This document shows positions 25,288 to 33,320 of a stretch of 64,000 nt of DNA, in pieces. The DNA is from an uncultured Oscillospiraceae bacterium (GTDB taxonomy: Bacteria > Bacillota > Clostridia > Oscillospirales > Oscillospiraceae), in the NCBI GenBank assembly GCA_947625045.1, contig CANQMW010000008.1, positions 1 to 64,000 of the forward strand. Reading direction: 5' to 3'. Under the pieces are notes generated by a model, which worked only from the letters and a program-made list of their open reading frames with translations, was not told the origin of the DNA and ran no database searches. A program made the translations under genes and the position numbers. Position 1 is the first letter of the stretch. Every line of letters starts with the position of its first letter.

Positions 25288-25797
25288 ATGGGCCGGAAGA
25301 GACGGTTGCCGGACATATCGGAAAAGGCGCTGTGCGCCGAATATGAGGCGGTATACCGCTACGCCCTGACCCTATGCCGGGATGAGGCCGACGCCCAGGA
25401 CGTGACCCAGGAGACGTTCCTCAAGGCCATGAAGGCCCGGGGCTCCTTTGCCGGGGAGAGCAGCCTCTACACATGGCTCTGCGCCATCGCGAAGAACCTC
25501 TGGCTCAACCGCTGCAAAAAGCGGGGCCGGGAGGCACCCCTCACCTGGGACGCCGCGCCGGAGGCGGGCGGGGTGGAGCAGGCGGTGGAGGACCGGGACA
25601 TGTCCATGGCGGTCCACCGGGCGCTGCATAAGCTGGACGAGCCCTACAAAGAGGTATTCTCCCTGCGGGCCTTCGGGGAGCTGGCTTTCGCCGAGATAGG
25701 GGAGCTGTTCGGAAAGACTGAGGGCTGGGCCCGGGTCACCTACCACCGGGCCAAGAAGACGATATTGGAGACGCTGCGAAAGGATGGCATGATATGA
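25288..25797 (+). CDS. ECF RNA polymerase sigma factor
   Basis: A 169-residue ECF sigma factor. Region 2 is clear (EYEAVYRYALTLCRDEADAQ, DVTQETFLKAMKA, TWLCAIAKNLWLNRCKK). Region 4 has LDEPYKEVFSLRAFGELAFAEIGELFG with a helix-turn-helix. ATG at 25288 follows GAAAGGGGG; a longer frame upstream runs through the promoter. The stop overlaps the anti-sigma start (ATGA), the classic sigma/anti-sigma coupling. The upstream ECF-like promoter suggests positive autoregulation. Confidence 0.95.
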   Translation: MGRKRRLPDISEKALCAEYEAVYRYALTLCRDEADAQDVTQETFLKAMKARGSFAGESSLYTWLCAIAKNLWLNRCKKRGREAPLTWDAAPEAGGVEQAVEDRDMSMAVHRALHKLDEPYKEVFSLRAFGELAFAEIGELFGKTEGWARVTYHRAKKTILETLRKDGMI

Positions 25798-26597
25798 ACG
25801 AGTATAAAAATACACTGCCCTGCGCCGTGGTGCGGGACATATTGCCGCTTTACCACGACGAGGTGGTGAGCGCCGAGACCAGGTCGGCGGTGGGGGAACA
25901 TCTGATGGGGTGCCAGGCCTGCCGGGCGGAGTACGAGGCCATGGAAAAGGCGCTGGCAAAGCCCGCCAAGGACGGGCAGAGTACCCTGGCCCGGTTCAGG
26001 GGCATGATAAAAAAGCAGAAGCGGAAGAAGATCATCGCCATCATCCTGGCGGCGGTGCTGGCGGCGGCCGCCGCCGTGGGAGGCGTCGCGGGGCTGAGCG
26101 AGTGGTGCATCGTGCCGGTGAAGGACTCCCAGTGGGAGGTGAAGGATATCTGCCGCGTCGACACGGACCAGGGGCCGCAGATATTCATCCACTACGCCGA
26201 CACCTACGGCGGCAGGGCGTGGACGCGCATGGAGACGGTGGAGAAGGACGGAAAGACCACGCTTGCCTTTGAGATGCGCCATCCGGTGCTGTCCTGGCGG
26301 CAGCCGGACGGTCACCTGGAGCGGCCTGCCCTGTTCTTCGTCCCCGACGAGACAGCGGGCGGCGTGGACGAGGTCACCTTCAACGGTGCGACCGTGTGGA
26401 CGGCGGAGGAGAACGACGTGCCCGGCTATGTGGACGTCCTCTGGGACTGGGAGCAGGCGATGTGGGAAGACGGCGGCGGCCATACCGGCGGCTACGGCTT
26501 CGAGGACGACTATGTATATATCCTCTGGCCGGACGGACATAAGGAGTATTATACCTACGACGGCGAGCTCCTGGAGGAGGCGCCGGTTGCGGAATAA
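25794..26597 (+). CDS. Membrane anti-sigma factor with zinc finger (zf-HC2 type)
   Basis: A 267-residue single-pass membrane protein. The cytoplasmic N-domain (1-80) has CAVVRDILPLYHDEV and HLMGCQAC, the HxxxCxxC zinc site of ZAS anti-sigma factors. A basic stretch KKQKRKK is followed by a membrane span at about 82-103, then an acidic, Trp/Tyr-rich outer domain of about 160 residues. It would hold the adjacent ECF sigma until an envelope signal arrives. It overlaps the sigma gene by four bases. Confidence 0.93.
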   Translation: MNEYKNTLPCAVVRDILPLYHDEVVSAETRSAVGEHLMGCQACRAEYEAMEKALAKPAKDGQSTLARFRGMIKKQKRKKIIAIILAAVLAAAAAVGGVAGLSEWCIVPVKDSQWEVKDICRVDTDQGPQIFIHYADTYGGRAWTRMETVEKDGKTTLAFEMRHPVLSWRQPDGHLERPALFFVPDETAGGVDEVTFNGATVWTAEENDVPGYVDVLWDWEQAMWEDGGGHTGGYGFEDDYVYILWPDGHKEYYTYDGELLEEAPVAE

Positions 26598-26603
26598 GGA
26601 AAT

Positions 26604-26626
26604 GCCTCCCCTTGCACAGGGGAGGC
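26604..26626. repeat. Partial copy of the 28.9-kb palindromic element (hairpin)
   Basis: GCCTCCCC ... GGGGAGGC with loop TTGCACA is the reverse complement of the left end of the element at 28842-28966, up to the boundary bases. It lies between convergent genes and could act as a terminator, though no T-run follows. Confidence 0.55.
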
Positions 26627-26637
26627 TTCGAGTGGGT

Positions 26638-27003
26638 TCAATACTTTTCCTTGCTCTTGAAGATCGTGGCCACCAAAATGCCGAAGAAGATGGCGGCGCA
26701 GATGCCGCCCGCCGCGGCGGTGAAGCCGCCGGTGAAGGCACCCAGGACGCCCCGCTGGGCCACCGCCTCCCGCACGCCCCGGGCCAGGAGATTGCCGAAC
26801 CCGGTCAGGGGCACCGTGGCGCCTGCCCCGGCCCACTTAGCCAGGGGCTCATAGAGCCCCACGGCTCCCAATATCACCCCGGCCACCACGTAGCCGGTGA
26901 GGATCCGGGCGGGGGTGAGCTTCGTAAGGTCGATGAGCAGCTGGCCAATGAGGCAGAACGCCCCGCCTACCAGAAACGCCCGCAAAAACTGCATCCAATC
27001 CAT
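26638..27003 (-). CDS. spoVAE: Stage V sporulation protein AE (SpoVAEb type)
   Basis: A 121-residue membrane protein with four hydrophobic segments and the conserved core GAGATVPLTGFGNLLARGV. SpoVA proteins form the channel that moves Ca-dipicolinate into the forespore and releases it at germination. ATG at 27003 has AGAGGTG six bases upstream; a start at 27018 lacks an RBS. It begins one base after the spoVAD stop. A spoVAC gene is not found next to this pair. Confidence 0.93.
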   Translation of the reverse strand: MDWMQFLRAFLVGGAFCLIGQLLIDLTKLTPARILTGYVVAGVILGAVGLYEPLAKWAGAGATVPLTGFGNLLARGVREAVAQRGVLGAFTGGFTAAAGGICAAIFFGILVATIFKSKEKY

Positions 27004-27004
27004 A

Positions 27005-28024
27005 CTAGCACCTCTCATTTTCCAGCGCCACCGCGTGGCAGATGGCGGGGATGCTCTCGCCCTGCTGGTTGGTGGTGGGACTCATCATGGCCCCGGTGGC
27101 GGCGAAGAGAAGCTTGTTCCAGTTGCCCTCCAGCATCCCGTGCAGGAGATGGCCGCACAGCACCGCTGCGGAGCACCCGCACCCGGAGCCGCCGGCGTGG
27201 GTGTCCTGGCCGTTGGCGGAGTAGATGAGCCGGCCGCAGTCCATATACCGCACGCCCAGGTCCACCCCGTCCCGGAGGAATAGGTCCGCCAGGATGTGGG
27301 AGCCCACGATGCCCAGATCCCCCGTGACGATGGCGTCGTAGTAGTCCGGCCCCCGGCCCGTGTCGGTGAAGTGGGCCTTCAGCGTCTCATAGGCCGCCGG
27401 GGCCATGGCCGCGCCCATGTTGTTCATGTCCGTCACCCCCGCGTCGGTGATGACGCCGGTGGTGATGTGGGTCACATAGGGGGCGGGGCCGTCGGCCTTC
27501 AATATCAGCGCGCCCGCGCCGGTGACGGTCCGCTGGGCGGTGGGGGGCCGCTGATTGCCGTACTGCAGGGGATAGCGGTACTGCCGCTCGGCGGAGCAGA
27601 AGTGGGAGCTGGTGGCCGCGGCGGCGGTGGAGCAGAAGCCCCCGTCGATCATCATGGCGGCGAGGCTGAGCCCCTCGGCCATGGTGGAGCAGGCGCCGTA
27701 GAGGCCGAAGTAGGGCACGCCGCACTCCCGCATGGCATAGGCGGAGCCCGCACACTGGTTCAAAAGGTCCCCGGAGAAGACGTATTCCACGTCGCTGGGG
27801 CTGGTCTTGGCCTTGTCGCAGGCGATGGACCAGCACATTTTCAGCATGGCGCTCTCCGCCTTCTCCCAGCTCTTGGCGCCGAAGCGGGAGTCGTCGCTGA
27901 GATAGTCAAAATACTTGCGGAGCGGACCCTCGCTCTCTTTCTTGCCGCCCACGCACGCCGCCGCGGCCACGCCGGGCTGCAGGGTCAGGTGGACGGTCTG
28001 TTTTCCCATTCGTTTCGTTTCCAT
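27005..28024 (-). CDS. spoVAD: Stage V sporulation protein AD
   Basis: A 339-residue thiolase-fold protein that binds dipicolinic acid on the spore inner membrane. GKQTVHL at the N-terminus, CSTMAEGLSLAAMMIDGGF, ATSSHFCSAERQYRYPL and GSGCGCSAAVL match the family, and length equals the B. subtilis protein. The start is ambiguous: ATG at 28024 gives normal length but no RBS, and ATG at 28009 has a weak GGAAACG. A terminator for ylmH lies just upstream, so the pair needs its own promoter. Confidence 0.93.
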   Translation of the reverse strand: METKRMGKQTVHLTLQPGVAAAACVGGKKESEGPLRKYFDYLSDDSRFGAKSWEKAESAMLKMCWSIACDKAKTSPSDVEYVFSGDLLNQCAGSAYAMRECGVPYFGLYGACSTMAEGLSLAAMMIDGGFCSTAAAATSSHFCSAERQYRYPLQYGNQRPPTAQRTVTGAGALILKADGPAPYVTHITTGVITDAGVTDMNNMGAAMAPAAYETLKAHFTDTGRGPDYYDAIVTGDLGIVGSHILADLFLRDGVDLGVRYMDCGRLIYSANGQDTHAGGSGCGCSAAVLCGHLLHGMLEGNWNKLLFAATGAMMSPTTNQQGESIPAICHAVALENERC

Positions 28025-28048
28025 GGTGCTATTGTGTGCGGCGCGGGC

Positions 28049-28088
28049 AAAAAAATACGCTGTGAAGAGCTCTTCACAGCGATTTTTT
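28049..28088 (-). terminator. Intrinsic terminator of ylmH
   Basis: A perfect 24-base palindrome, CGCTGTGAAGAG/CTCTTCACAGCG, at 28058-28081 is flanked by A7 on the left and T6 on the right. On the minus strand the T-run follows the ylmH stop. Confidence 0.88.
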
Positions 28089-28842
28089 ATAAGTATATCT
28101 CCGTCTCCAAAAACGTCCTGTCCTTTCTCGACTGGCCGCCCAGGGACACCACCGCGCCCTTGCCCCGGCCCCGGAGGGAGATCACGTCCCCCTCGTGGAT
28201 GGGCGCGTCCACATGCAGGCACGGGGCATAGTTCAGCGTGGCGGCCCCGGCCCGGATGAGCTCTGCCGCGGCGGTGCGGGAGATGCCGAACATGCCGCCC
28301 GCCACCGCGTCCAGGCGTAGGCTCTTCACCGTGAAGGTCATCTTCTTCACCTTCCGCTCCGGCACGGGCACGTCGGTAAGGGGGATAGGGGAGGTCTTGA
28401 GGCTCACCCGCCCGGCCTGGGTCAGCTCGTCCGTCAGGAGCCTTTCCACCGTGGGCAGGCAGAAGATATAGGCCGCGTCCTCCACCACCCGGAAGTCGCC
28501 TATCCACTCCCGGCGGATGCCGAGAGCCAAGGCCGCGCCCATATAGTCCCGATGGGTGGGGGTGCCGAAAAAAGCCGTCGCTTTCACCGTGTGGATGTGC
28601 TCGGATACGTCGAAATCCGCTTCCTCCATCCAGTAGGGGAGGAAGAAGGCGCACTTGCGCTCGCAGGCCCCGTCGCCGCCGTCCATGTGCAGCGTCACGT
28701 CGGAAAGACGCTTGGTCCAGGCGGAGACCTCCATCTGCTCGGCCATGGTGAGAAAACCGGTGGCCGTGACCACGCTCTGCCGCTCGCACCGGGCGGATAA
28801 CTCTTCTATTCGCTTTTCTAAATCTTTATCCATTGATACCAT
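28087..28842 (-). CDS. ylmH: S4-domain RNA-binding protein YlmH
   Basis: A 251-residue protein with a central FFGTPTHRDYMGAALALGI segment, an EWIGDF-type motif and a C-terminal S4 RNA-binding domain (SLRLDAVAGGMFGISR ... GDVISLRGRG). YlmH belongs to the Hsp15/RqcP-like S4 group and acts in ribosome-associated quality control in B. subtilis. The usual home is beside divIVA, unlike here. ATG at 28842 uses GGGGAGG from the left end of the palindromic element. The gene lies downstream of the GTPase-NYN fusion on the same strand. Confidence 0.9.
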   Translation of the reverse strand: MVSMDKDLEKRIEELSARCERQSVVTATGFLTMAEQMEVSAWTKRLSDVTLHMDGGDGACERKCAFFLPYWMEEADFDVSEHIHTVKATAFFGTPTHRDYMGAALALGIRREWIGDFRVVEDAAYIFCLPTVERLLTDELTQAGRVSLKTSPIPLTDVPVPERKVKKMTFTVKSLRLDAVAGGMFGISRTAAAELIRAGAATLNYAPCLHVDAPIHEGDVISLRGRGKGAVVSLGGQSRKDRTFLETEIYL

Positions 28843-28966
28843 TTAAGCCTCCCCTGTGCAAGGGGAGGGGGACCGCACGAAGTGCGGTGGAGGGGTTGTA
28901 AATAAACGACAATCCCTCAGTCAGCGCTTCGCGCTGCCAGCCCCCTTTGCACAAGGGGGCCTTAAA
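28842..28966. repeat. 125-bp nested palindromic element (MITE/REP-like)
   Basis: The outer ends TTTAAG and CTTAAA are inverted. Inside lie four hairpins in order: CCTCCCC/GGGGAGG, CCGCAC-GAA-GTGCGG, CAGCGC-TTC-GCGCTG and CCCCCTT ... AAGGGGG. GAGGGGTTGT pairs with ACAATCCCTC around the centre. The whole could fold as one long imperfect hairpin. It exactly fills the gap between ylmH and the GTPase-NYN gene, whose TAA stop is inside the right end. No ORF. Confidence 0.75.
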
Positions 28967-31511
28967 ACTGTGACCTTCTCACCGCGTCGGCGATCTGGTC
29001 CAGGACCCATTCCACCTCGGTCTTGAACTCCCCTGACGAGCAGCGCAGGACCCCGGAGCGGAGGGCGCCCACCTGCACCATCCGGTCGGAGGTGACTACC
29101 CGGACGGTCTCGTTCTTGCCGATCTCGTCCACCAGCCGCTCAATATACATGTCCGCTGTCTCGCCCTCCTTAGTATAGGCTACGCGGAGATTGCCGTGAC
29201 TCTCCCGGCTTCCCTGGCCGCCGGGGACCTTATAGGCGTCGAAGACCACGATGAGCTCGCTCTTGGTATAGCCCTGGTAGTTGGCCAGCATGTCCAGCAG
29301 CTTCGACCGGGCGATGTCCAGGCTCTCCGCGGCCAGGGCTTTCAGCTCGTCCCAGGCGAAGATGACGTTGTAGCCGTCCACGATGATATGCTCGTGGTCG
29401 CGCCGCGCCTGCATCTGGATGCCCACGGCGCTGTTGACCTGGGGGGCGGAGTACTGCTTCCGGCGGATGGGGCCGAACTCCCGGACCATGATGGCCTCCA
29501 GTTCCTTGTCGTCGATATTGAGGTTCTGCCGCCGCACGGTGGGCGCCGCCGCCTCCGGGGCGGCGGGGTCTTTGAGGCCGCTGTCCAGGTGCATGTACTC
29601 GGGCACCTTGTCCCACTTCACGTTGAATCCCGCCCCGTGGGCACAGAACACGCTGTCGGGAGTGTTCTCCACATCCGCCTCCGGGTCGTAGCCCATGGCC
29701 TCGATGACCGCAACCGCGTCGTGGCAGGGCCGGTACCCGGCCACGTGGCAGGTGAAGCGGCCCCGGCCGCCGGTGTAGGCGGCAACCTGCGCGGCGTAGT
29801 CGCCCATGGCGGACACGGGAGCCTCCCCGGTGAGCACCATCTGTTCCCCCTCGGGGACGGGGCTGTCATGGGTGCCGCCCATGGCCCGGATATCGGTGAT
29901 AGCCCGACCGATCTGCTCCGCGGGCACGGCCAGGCGAAAGGCGTACCAGGGCTCCAAAAGCACGCTCTCGGCCTGCATGAGCCCCTGGCGCACGGCGCGA
30001 TAGGTGGCCTGGCGGAAGTCCCCGCCCTCGGTGTGCTTCAGGTGCGCCCGCCCGGCCAGCAGCGTTATCTTCACGTCGGTCAGCGGCGAGCCGGTGAGCA
30101 CGCCCAGGTGCTGCTTTTCCTCCAAATGGGTCAATATGAGCCGCTGCCAGTTCCGGTCCAAGAGGTCCTCGGGGCAGACGGTGGCAAGCTCTATGCCGCT
30201 GCCGGGCGCGCCCGGCTCTAAGAGAAGATGGACCTCGGCGTAGTGGCGCAGGGGCTCGAAGTGGCCCACACCCTCCACGGTGCTCGCGATGGTCTCCCGG
30301 TAGAGGACCTGGCCCGCGTCGATGTCCACGTCCACGTCGAAGCGCTCTTTGATGAGGCTTTTCAGTATCTCGATCTGCACCGCGCCCATGAGCTGGACGT
30401 GTATCTCGCCCAGGCGCTCCTGCCACAGGATATGCAGCTGGGGCTCTTCTTCCTCCAGGAGCTTCAGTTTGGGTAGCATGGTCCTGGCGTCGCAGCCCTT
30501 GGGCAGGCGGATGCGGTAGCCCATGGCGGGGGTGAGCCAGGGCTCGTCCCCGTCCGGCTCCGCCCCCAGGCCCTGGCCGGGCCAGGTGCCGGAAAGGCCC
30601 GTGACGGCGCAGACCTGCCCGGCGGAAACGGCGTCGGCGGTGTCGTACTTGGCGCCGGAGTAGAGGCGTATCTGGCTCACCTTTTCCTCCACGGGCTCCG
30701 CCGCCCGCAGGGGCAGGTACCGGATGGGGGCACGGACCGACAGACTGCCGCCGGTGACTTTCAAATAGGTCAGGCGGTTTCCCTGGCTGTCCCGGCCTAT
30801 CTTATAGACCCGGGCCCCGAAGGGGGCGGGCCAGGCCGGCTCCGCCGTATACCGGTCCAGGGCGGCCAGGAATTCCTCCACGCCGTCCAGTTTGAGCCCT
30901 GAGCCGAAGAAGCAGGGGAACAGTTTCCGCTCTTTTATGAGCCGCACGATCTCCCCGTCGGGGAGGACGCCCGCCTCCATATAGCGGTCCAGGGCCGTCT
31001 CGTCCAGCATGGCCACCGCCTCGTCCCGGCCGGCGTTGTCGGGGGAGAAGTCCACGCAGGCCTCGCCCAGGCGGGCCTGGATATCTTTCATGAGGGCGGC
31101 CCTGTCCGTGCCGTTCACGTCCATCTTGGTGACGAAGAGGAATGCGGGGACCCGGTAGCGCTGCAAGAGCGCCCACAGGGTCTCCGTGTGGGCCTGGACG
31201 CCGTCAGTGCCGCTGATGACCATGACGGCGCAGTCCAGCACCTGCAAAACCCGCTCCGCCTCCGGGGAGAAGTCCACGTAGCCGGGGGTGTCCAGCAAGG
31301 TGATATCCGTATTTCCCGCGGTGAACAGGGCCTGCTTGGAGAAGATGGTGATGCCCCGGGCCCGCTCCAGGTCGTGGGTGTCGAGATATGTGTCCCGGTG
31401 GTCCACCCGGCCCAGCTTCTTGATCTTGCCGGCCAGATACAGCATGGCCTCGGACAGGGTGGTCTTGCCCGCGTCCACATGGGCCAGGATGCCGACGGTC
31501 AGTTTCTTCAT
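28962..31511 (-). CDS. TetM/EF-G-like translational GTPase fused to a Rae1/YacP-like NYN ribonuclease domain
   Basis: An 849-residue two-part protein. Residues 1-645 follow the TetM/EF-G layout: G1 AHVDAGKT (10-17), RGIT (52-55), DTPG (74-77), TKMD (128-131), then domains II-V. Residues about 708-845 match B. subtilis Rae1/YacP, with IIVDGYNVIFAW, VVFDAY, KEGETADMYIE and VVTSDR. Putative metal-binding Asp are 712, 758, 787 and 809. A Pro/Ala linker (about 646-705) joins them. The domain IV tip (488-499) lacks the TetM YSPVST drug-displacing loop, so tetracycline resistance is unlikely. Inferred role: GTP-driven delivery of an A-site mRNA endonuclease to ribosomes. ATG at 31511 with AAAGG upstream matches the TetM N-terminus. 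Confidence 0.9.
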   Translation of the reverse strand: MKKLTVGILAHVDAGKTTLSEAMLYLAGKIKKLGRVDHRDTYLDTHDLERARGITIFSKQALFTAGNTDITLLDTPGYVDFSPEAERVLQVLDCAVMVISGTDGVQAHTETLWALLQRYRVPAFLFVTKMDVNGTDRAALMKDIQARLGEACVDFSPDNAGRDEAVAMLDETALDRYMEAGVLPDGEIVRLIKERKLFPCFFGSGLKLDGVEEFLAALDRYTAEPAWPAPFGARVYKIGRDSQGNRLTYLKVTGGSLSVRAPIRYLPLRAAEPVEEKVSQIRLYSGAKYDTADAVSAGQVCAVTGLSGTWPGQGLGAEPDGDEPWLTPAMGYRIRLPKGCDARTMLPKLKLLEEEEPQLHILWQERLGEIHVQLMGAVQIEILKSLIKERFDVDVDIDAGQVLYRETIASTVEGVGHFEPLRHYAEVHLLLEPGAPGSGIELATVCPEDLLDRNWQRLILTHLEEKQHLGVLTGSPLTDVKITLLAGRAHLKHTEGGDFRQATYRAVRQGLMQAESVLLEPWYAFRLAVPAEQIGRAITDIRAMGGTHDSPVPEGEQMVLTGEAPVSAMGDYAAQVAAYTGGRGRFTCHVAGYRPCHDAVAVIEAMGYDPEADVENTPDSVFCAHGAGFNVKWDKVPEYMHLDSGLKDPAAPEAAAPTVRRQNLNIDDKELEAIMVREFGPIRRKQYSAPQVNSAVGIQMQARRDHEHIIVDGYNVIFAWDELKALAAESLDIARSKLLDMLANYQGYTKSELIVVFDAYKVPGGQGSRESHGNLRVAYTKEGETADMYIERLVDEIGKNETVRVVTSDRMVQVGALRSGVLRCSSGEFKTEVEWVLDQIADAVRRSQF

Positions 31512-31573
31512 AGGTGTATGGCCTTTCCAAAGCATAAAGAGGCCGCCGGGACAGGACGCGGCGGCCTAGGTTA

Positions 31574-32425
31574 TCAGTCCAGGGCGAAGCCCCACCAGAG
31601 CCCGGCGGGGATCTGGTCCTTGGCGGCGGGACCCAGAGAGGCCATCATGAAGGGCCGCTCGTGCTCTGGCCCCGGGAAGAACACCGGCGAGCGCACCAGG
31701 TATTCCTTCGCGGGAAACCGCTCCGCCACGGCCAGCAGCACCTCCAGCCAGTCCCCCTCGGGAGCCAGCAGCTCGACGACCCGGCAGGTGTCCCCGTCCA
31801 TCTCCACGGCGGCGATGTCCCCGTCCACGGACAGATACCCGCCGCCGAAGCGCTTCATGTGATAGGACTCCATGGCCAGGAAGCGGGTGGTGACCACGGC
31901 GTAGGGCAGGCCCCGGAGGATGGACTTGCGCCGCAGGTAGTATTCCCCGGCGGAGATGTCGTCCCCGCGGGGGGCGGCGCCGGTCAGCTCCTCTTTGGGA
32001 ATGAGCGCCTCCCGGGCCCAGCTCACCGGCACGCTGCCGTTGGCCTTCTCATAGAAGGAATAGAGCTTATCCTCCGAGGGCAGAACGCAGGCCGCGTCCA
32101 CCAGCTGCAGCGCCTTTTCCACGCAGGCCCGGTATACCGCCGAGCCGATGCCCCGGCCCCGGTAGGCGGGGTCGGTGGCCAGGGAATAGGCGTAGGCCGT
32201 GGACAGGGAGGTGCCGTCCGGGGGGAAGAGGATGGGACCGTCCAGGATGTACATGGCCGACACGGCCATGCCGTCTGCCTCCGCCACCAGGCAACTGTCG
32301 GGGTTCATAAAGTTTGCGCGGAACTTACTGATGTAGTCCGCGTCGTCGCCGAAGGCGTCCATCCACAGCTTCTCCAGCCGGGGCAGGTCCTCCGCACGCC
32401 AGGGTCGGATGATAAAATCAGCCAT
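31574..32425 (-). CDS. GNAT family N-acetyltransferase
   Basis: A 283-residue protein. The N-terminal half is a GNAT domain with FIIRPWRAEDLPRLEKLW and the acetyl-CoA loop ATDPAYRGRGIGSAVY (Q/RxxGxG/A). The longer C-terminal part resembles Eis-type two-domain acetyltransferases, though only loosely. Substrate unknown. It overlaps the upstream DUF2156 gene by eight bases and is followed by a GC-rich hairpin (31540-31567) before the GTPase-NYN gene. Confidence 0.88.
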   Translation of the reverse strand: MADFIIRPWRAEDLPRLEKLWMDAFGDDADYISKFRANFMNPDSCLVAEADGMAVSAMYILDGPILFPPDGTSLSTAYAYSLATDPAYRGRGIGSAVYRACVEKALQLVDAACVLPSEDKLYSFYEKANGSVPVSWAREALIPKEELTGAAPRGDDISAGEYYLRRKSILRGLPYAVVTTRFLAMESYHMKRFGGGYLSVDGDIAAVEMDGDTCRVVELLAPEGDWLEVLLAVAERFPAKEYLVRSPVFFPGPEHERPFMMASLGPAAKDQIPAGLWWGFALD

Positions 32426-33320
32426 CTTTCAACTCCACCTTATATTTTTCCACCATCCGGACCGGATGGTAACTTTGCTTTGACCGGCGCAGGCTCTCCC
32501 GGCCCATGTCGTCCTCCCGGTTGATCCATTGGACCCCGGGATGGAGAGCGCGGATATGGCGGACGAATTCCCGGTTGATCATGGGATAGGCCCCGTCCAC
32601 AGCGGCGTCCGCTTTTTCAAAATGCACGTCAAAAGTGTCAGGGCTGGTCATCTCCCCCAGGGAGAAGGCGGCGAGCGTACGCCCCACCCAGAGGGCGCCG
32701 CCCTCCAGGCCCAGGGCGTCCCAATACTGAAAGGCCCGCTCAATGGCCCGGTGCTCATCCTCCACGCCGTCATGCTCATCCTCCCCGCAGGAGGCCAGCC
32801 ATTTATCCAGCAAGCCCCGGCATGCGGGGAAGTCTGCTGCCGTCAGGGGGGCGAAGCGCCAGTGGTTCTCCTCCTCAAAGCGGTGGATGTGGTTGCGCTT
32901 GGAATGCAGATGTTTGCCGGAGAGGGTGTCCAGCTTTTCAGCGGAATAGAGGTAATCCCACAGCTCCCGCTCCTCCGTTACCTGGGCGGCGGGGCCGAAG
33001 ATATCCTCCGCCAGGGGCAGGTGGTCTGCCGTCACGCCCCGGAGGACGAAGGGAAAGCCCTGGGCGGCGGCGTAGGCGCCCATCTCGTCCAGCACGGGCC
33101 GCACGTCGCCTGAGCCGATGGGCCAGACGAAAAAGGGGGCGGGACCGTAGGTGAGCAGGGTCACCATCCGGCCGTCCACGCGGCCGATCTGCTGGTGGAA
33201 GGTCTCATCCCAGAGAAATATGTTGCCGAAATTATAGTCCGCGCTGGGGGAATTTTCCGCCAGCACGATGGGGTCCACCCAGGCCTTGTCGGCCAGGGTG
33301 ACGGGGTGCAAGTCAATCAT
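32418..33320 (-). CDS. DUF2156 (phosphatidylglycerol lysyltransferase C-terminal-like) protein
   Basis: A 300-residue soluble protein of the DUF2156 family, two tandem GNAT-like folds related to the catalytic part of MprF. Recognisable features are FGNIFLWDE near residue 33, KLDTLSGKHLHSKRNHIHRF around 129-148, and the C-terminal INREDDMGRESLRRSKQSY. No membrane segments, so it is not a full MprF. Aminoacyl transfer from tRNA is a family-based possibility. It overlaps both neighbours by eight bases, consistent with an operon. Confidence 0.87.
   Translation of the reverse strand: MIDLHPVTLADKAWVDPIVLAENSPSADYNFGNIFLWDETFHQQIGRVDGRMVTLLTYGPAPFFVWPIGSGDVRPVLDEMGAYAAAQGFPFVLRGVTADHLPLAEDIFGPAAQVTEERELWDYLYSAEKLDTLSGKHLHSKRNHIHRFEEENHWRFAPLTAADFPACRGLLDKWLASCGEDEHDGVEDEHRAIERAFQYWDALGLEGGALWVGRTLAAFSLGEMTSPDTFDVHFEKADAAVDGAYPMINREFVRHIRALHPGVQWINREDDMGRESLRRSKQSYHPVRMVEKYKVELKDG

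Noticed and set aside
28962-31511. Tetracycline ribosomal-protection gene
   Set aside because: The N-terminal two thirds look like TetM, but the domain IV loop lacks YSPVST and the C-terminus is an NYN nuclease rather than the TetM C-terminal helix.
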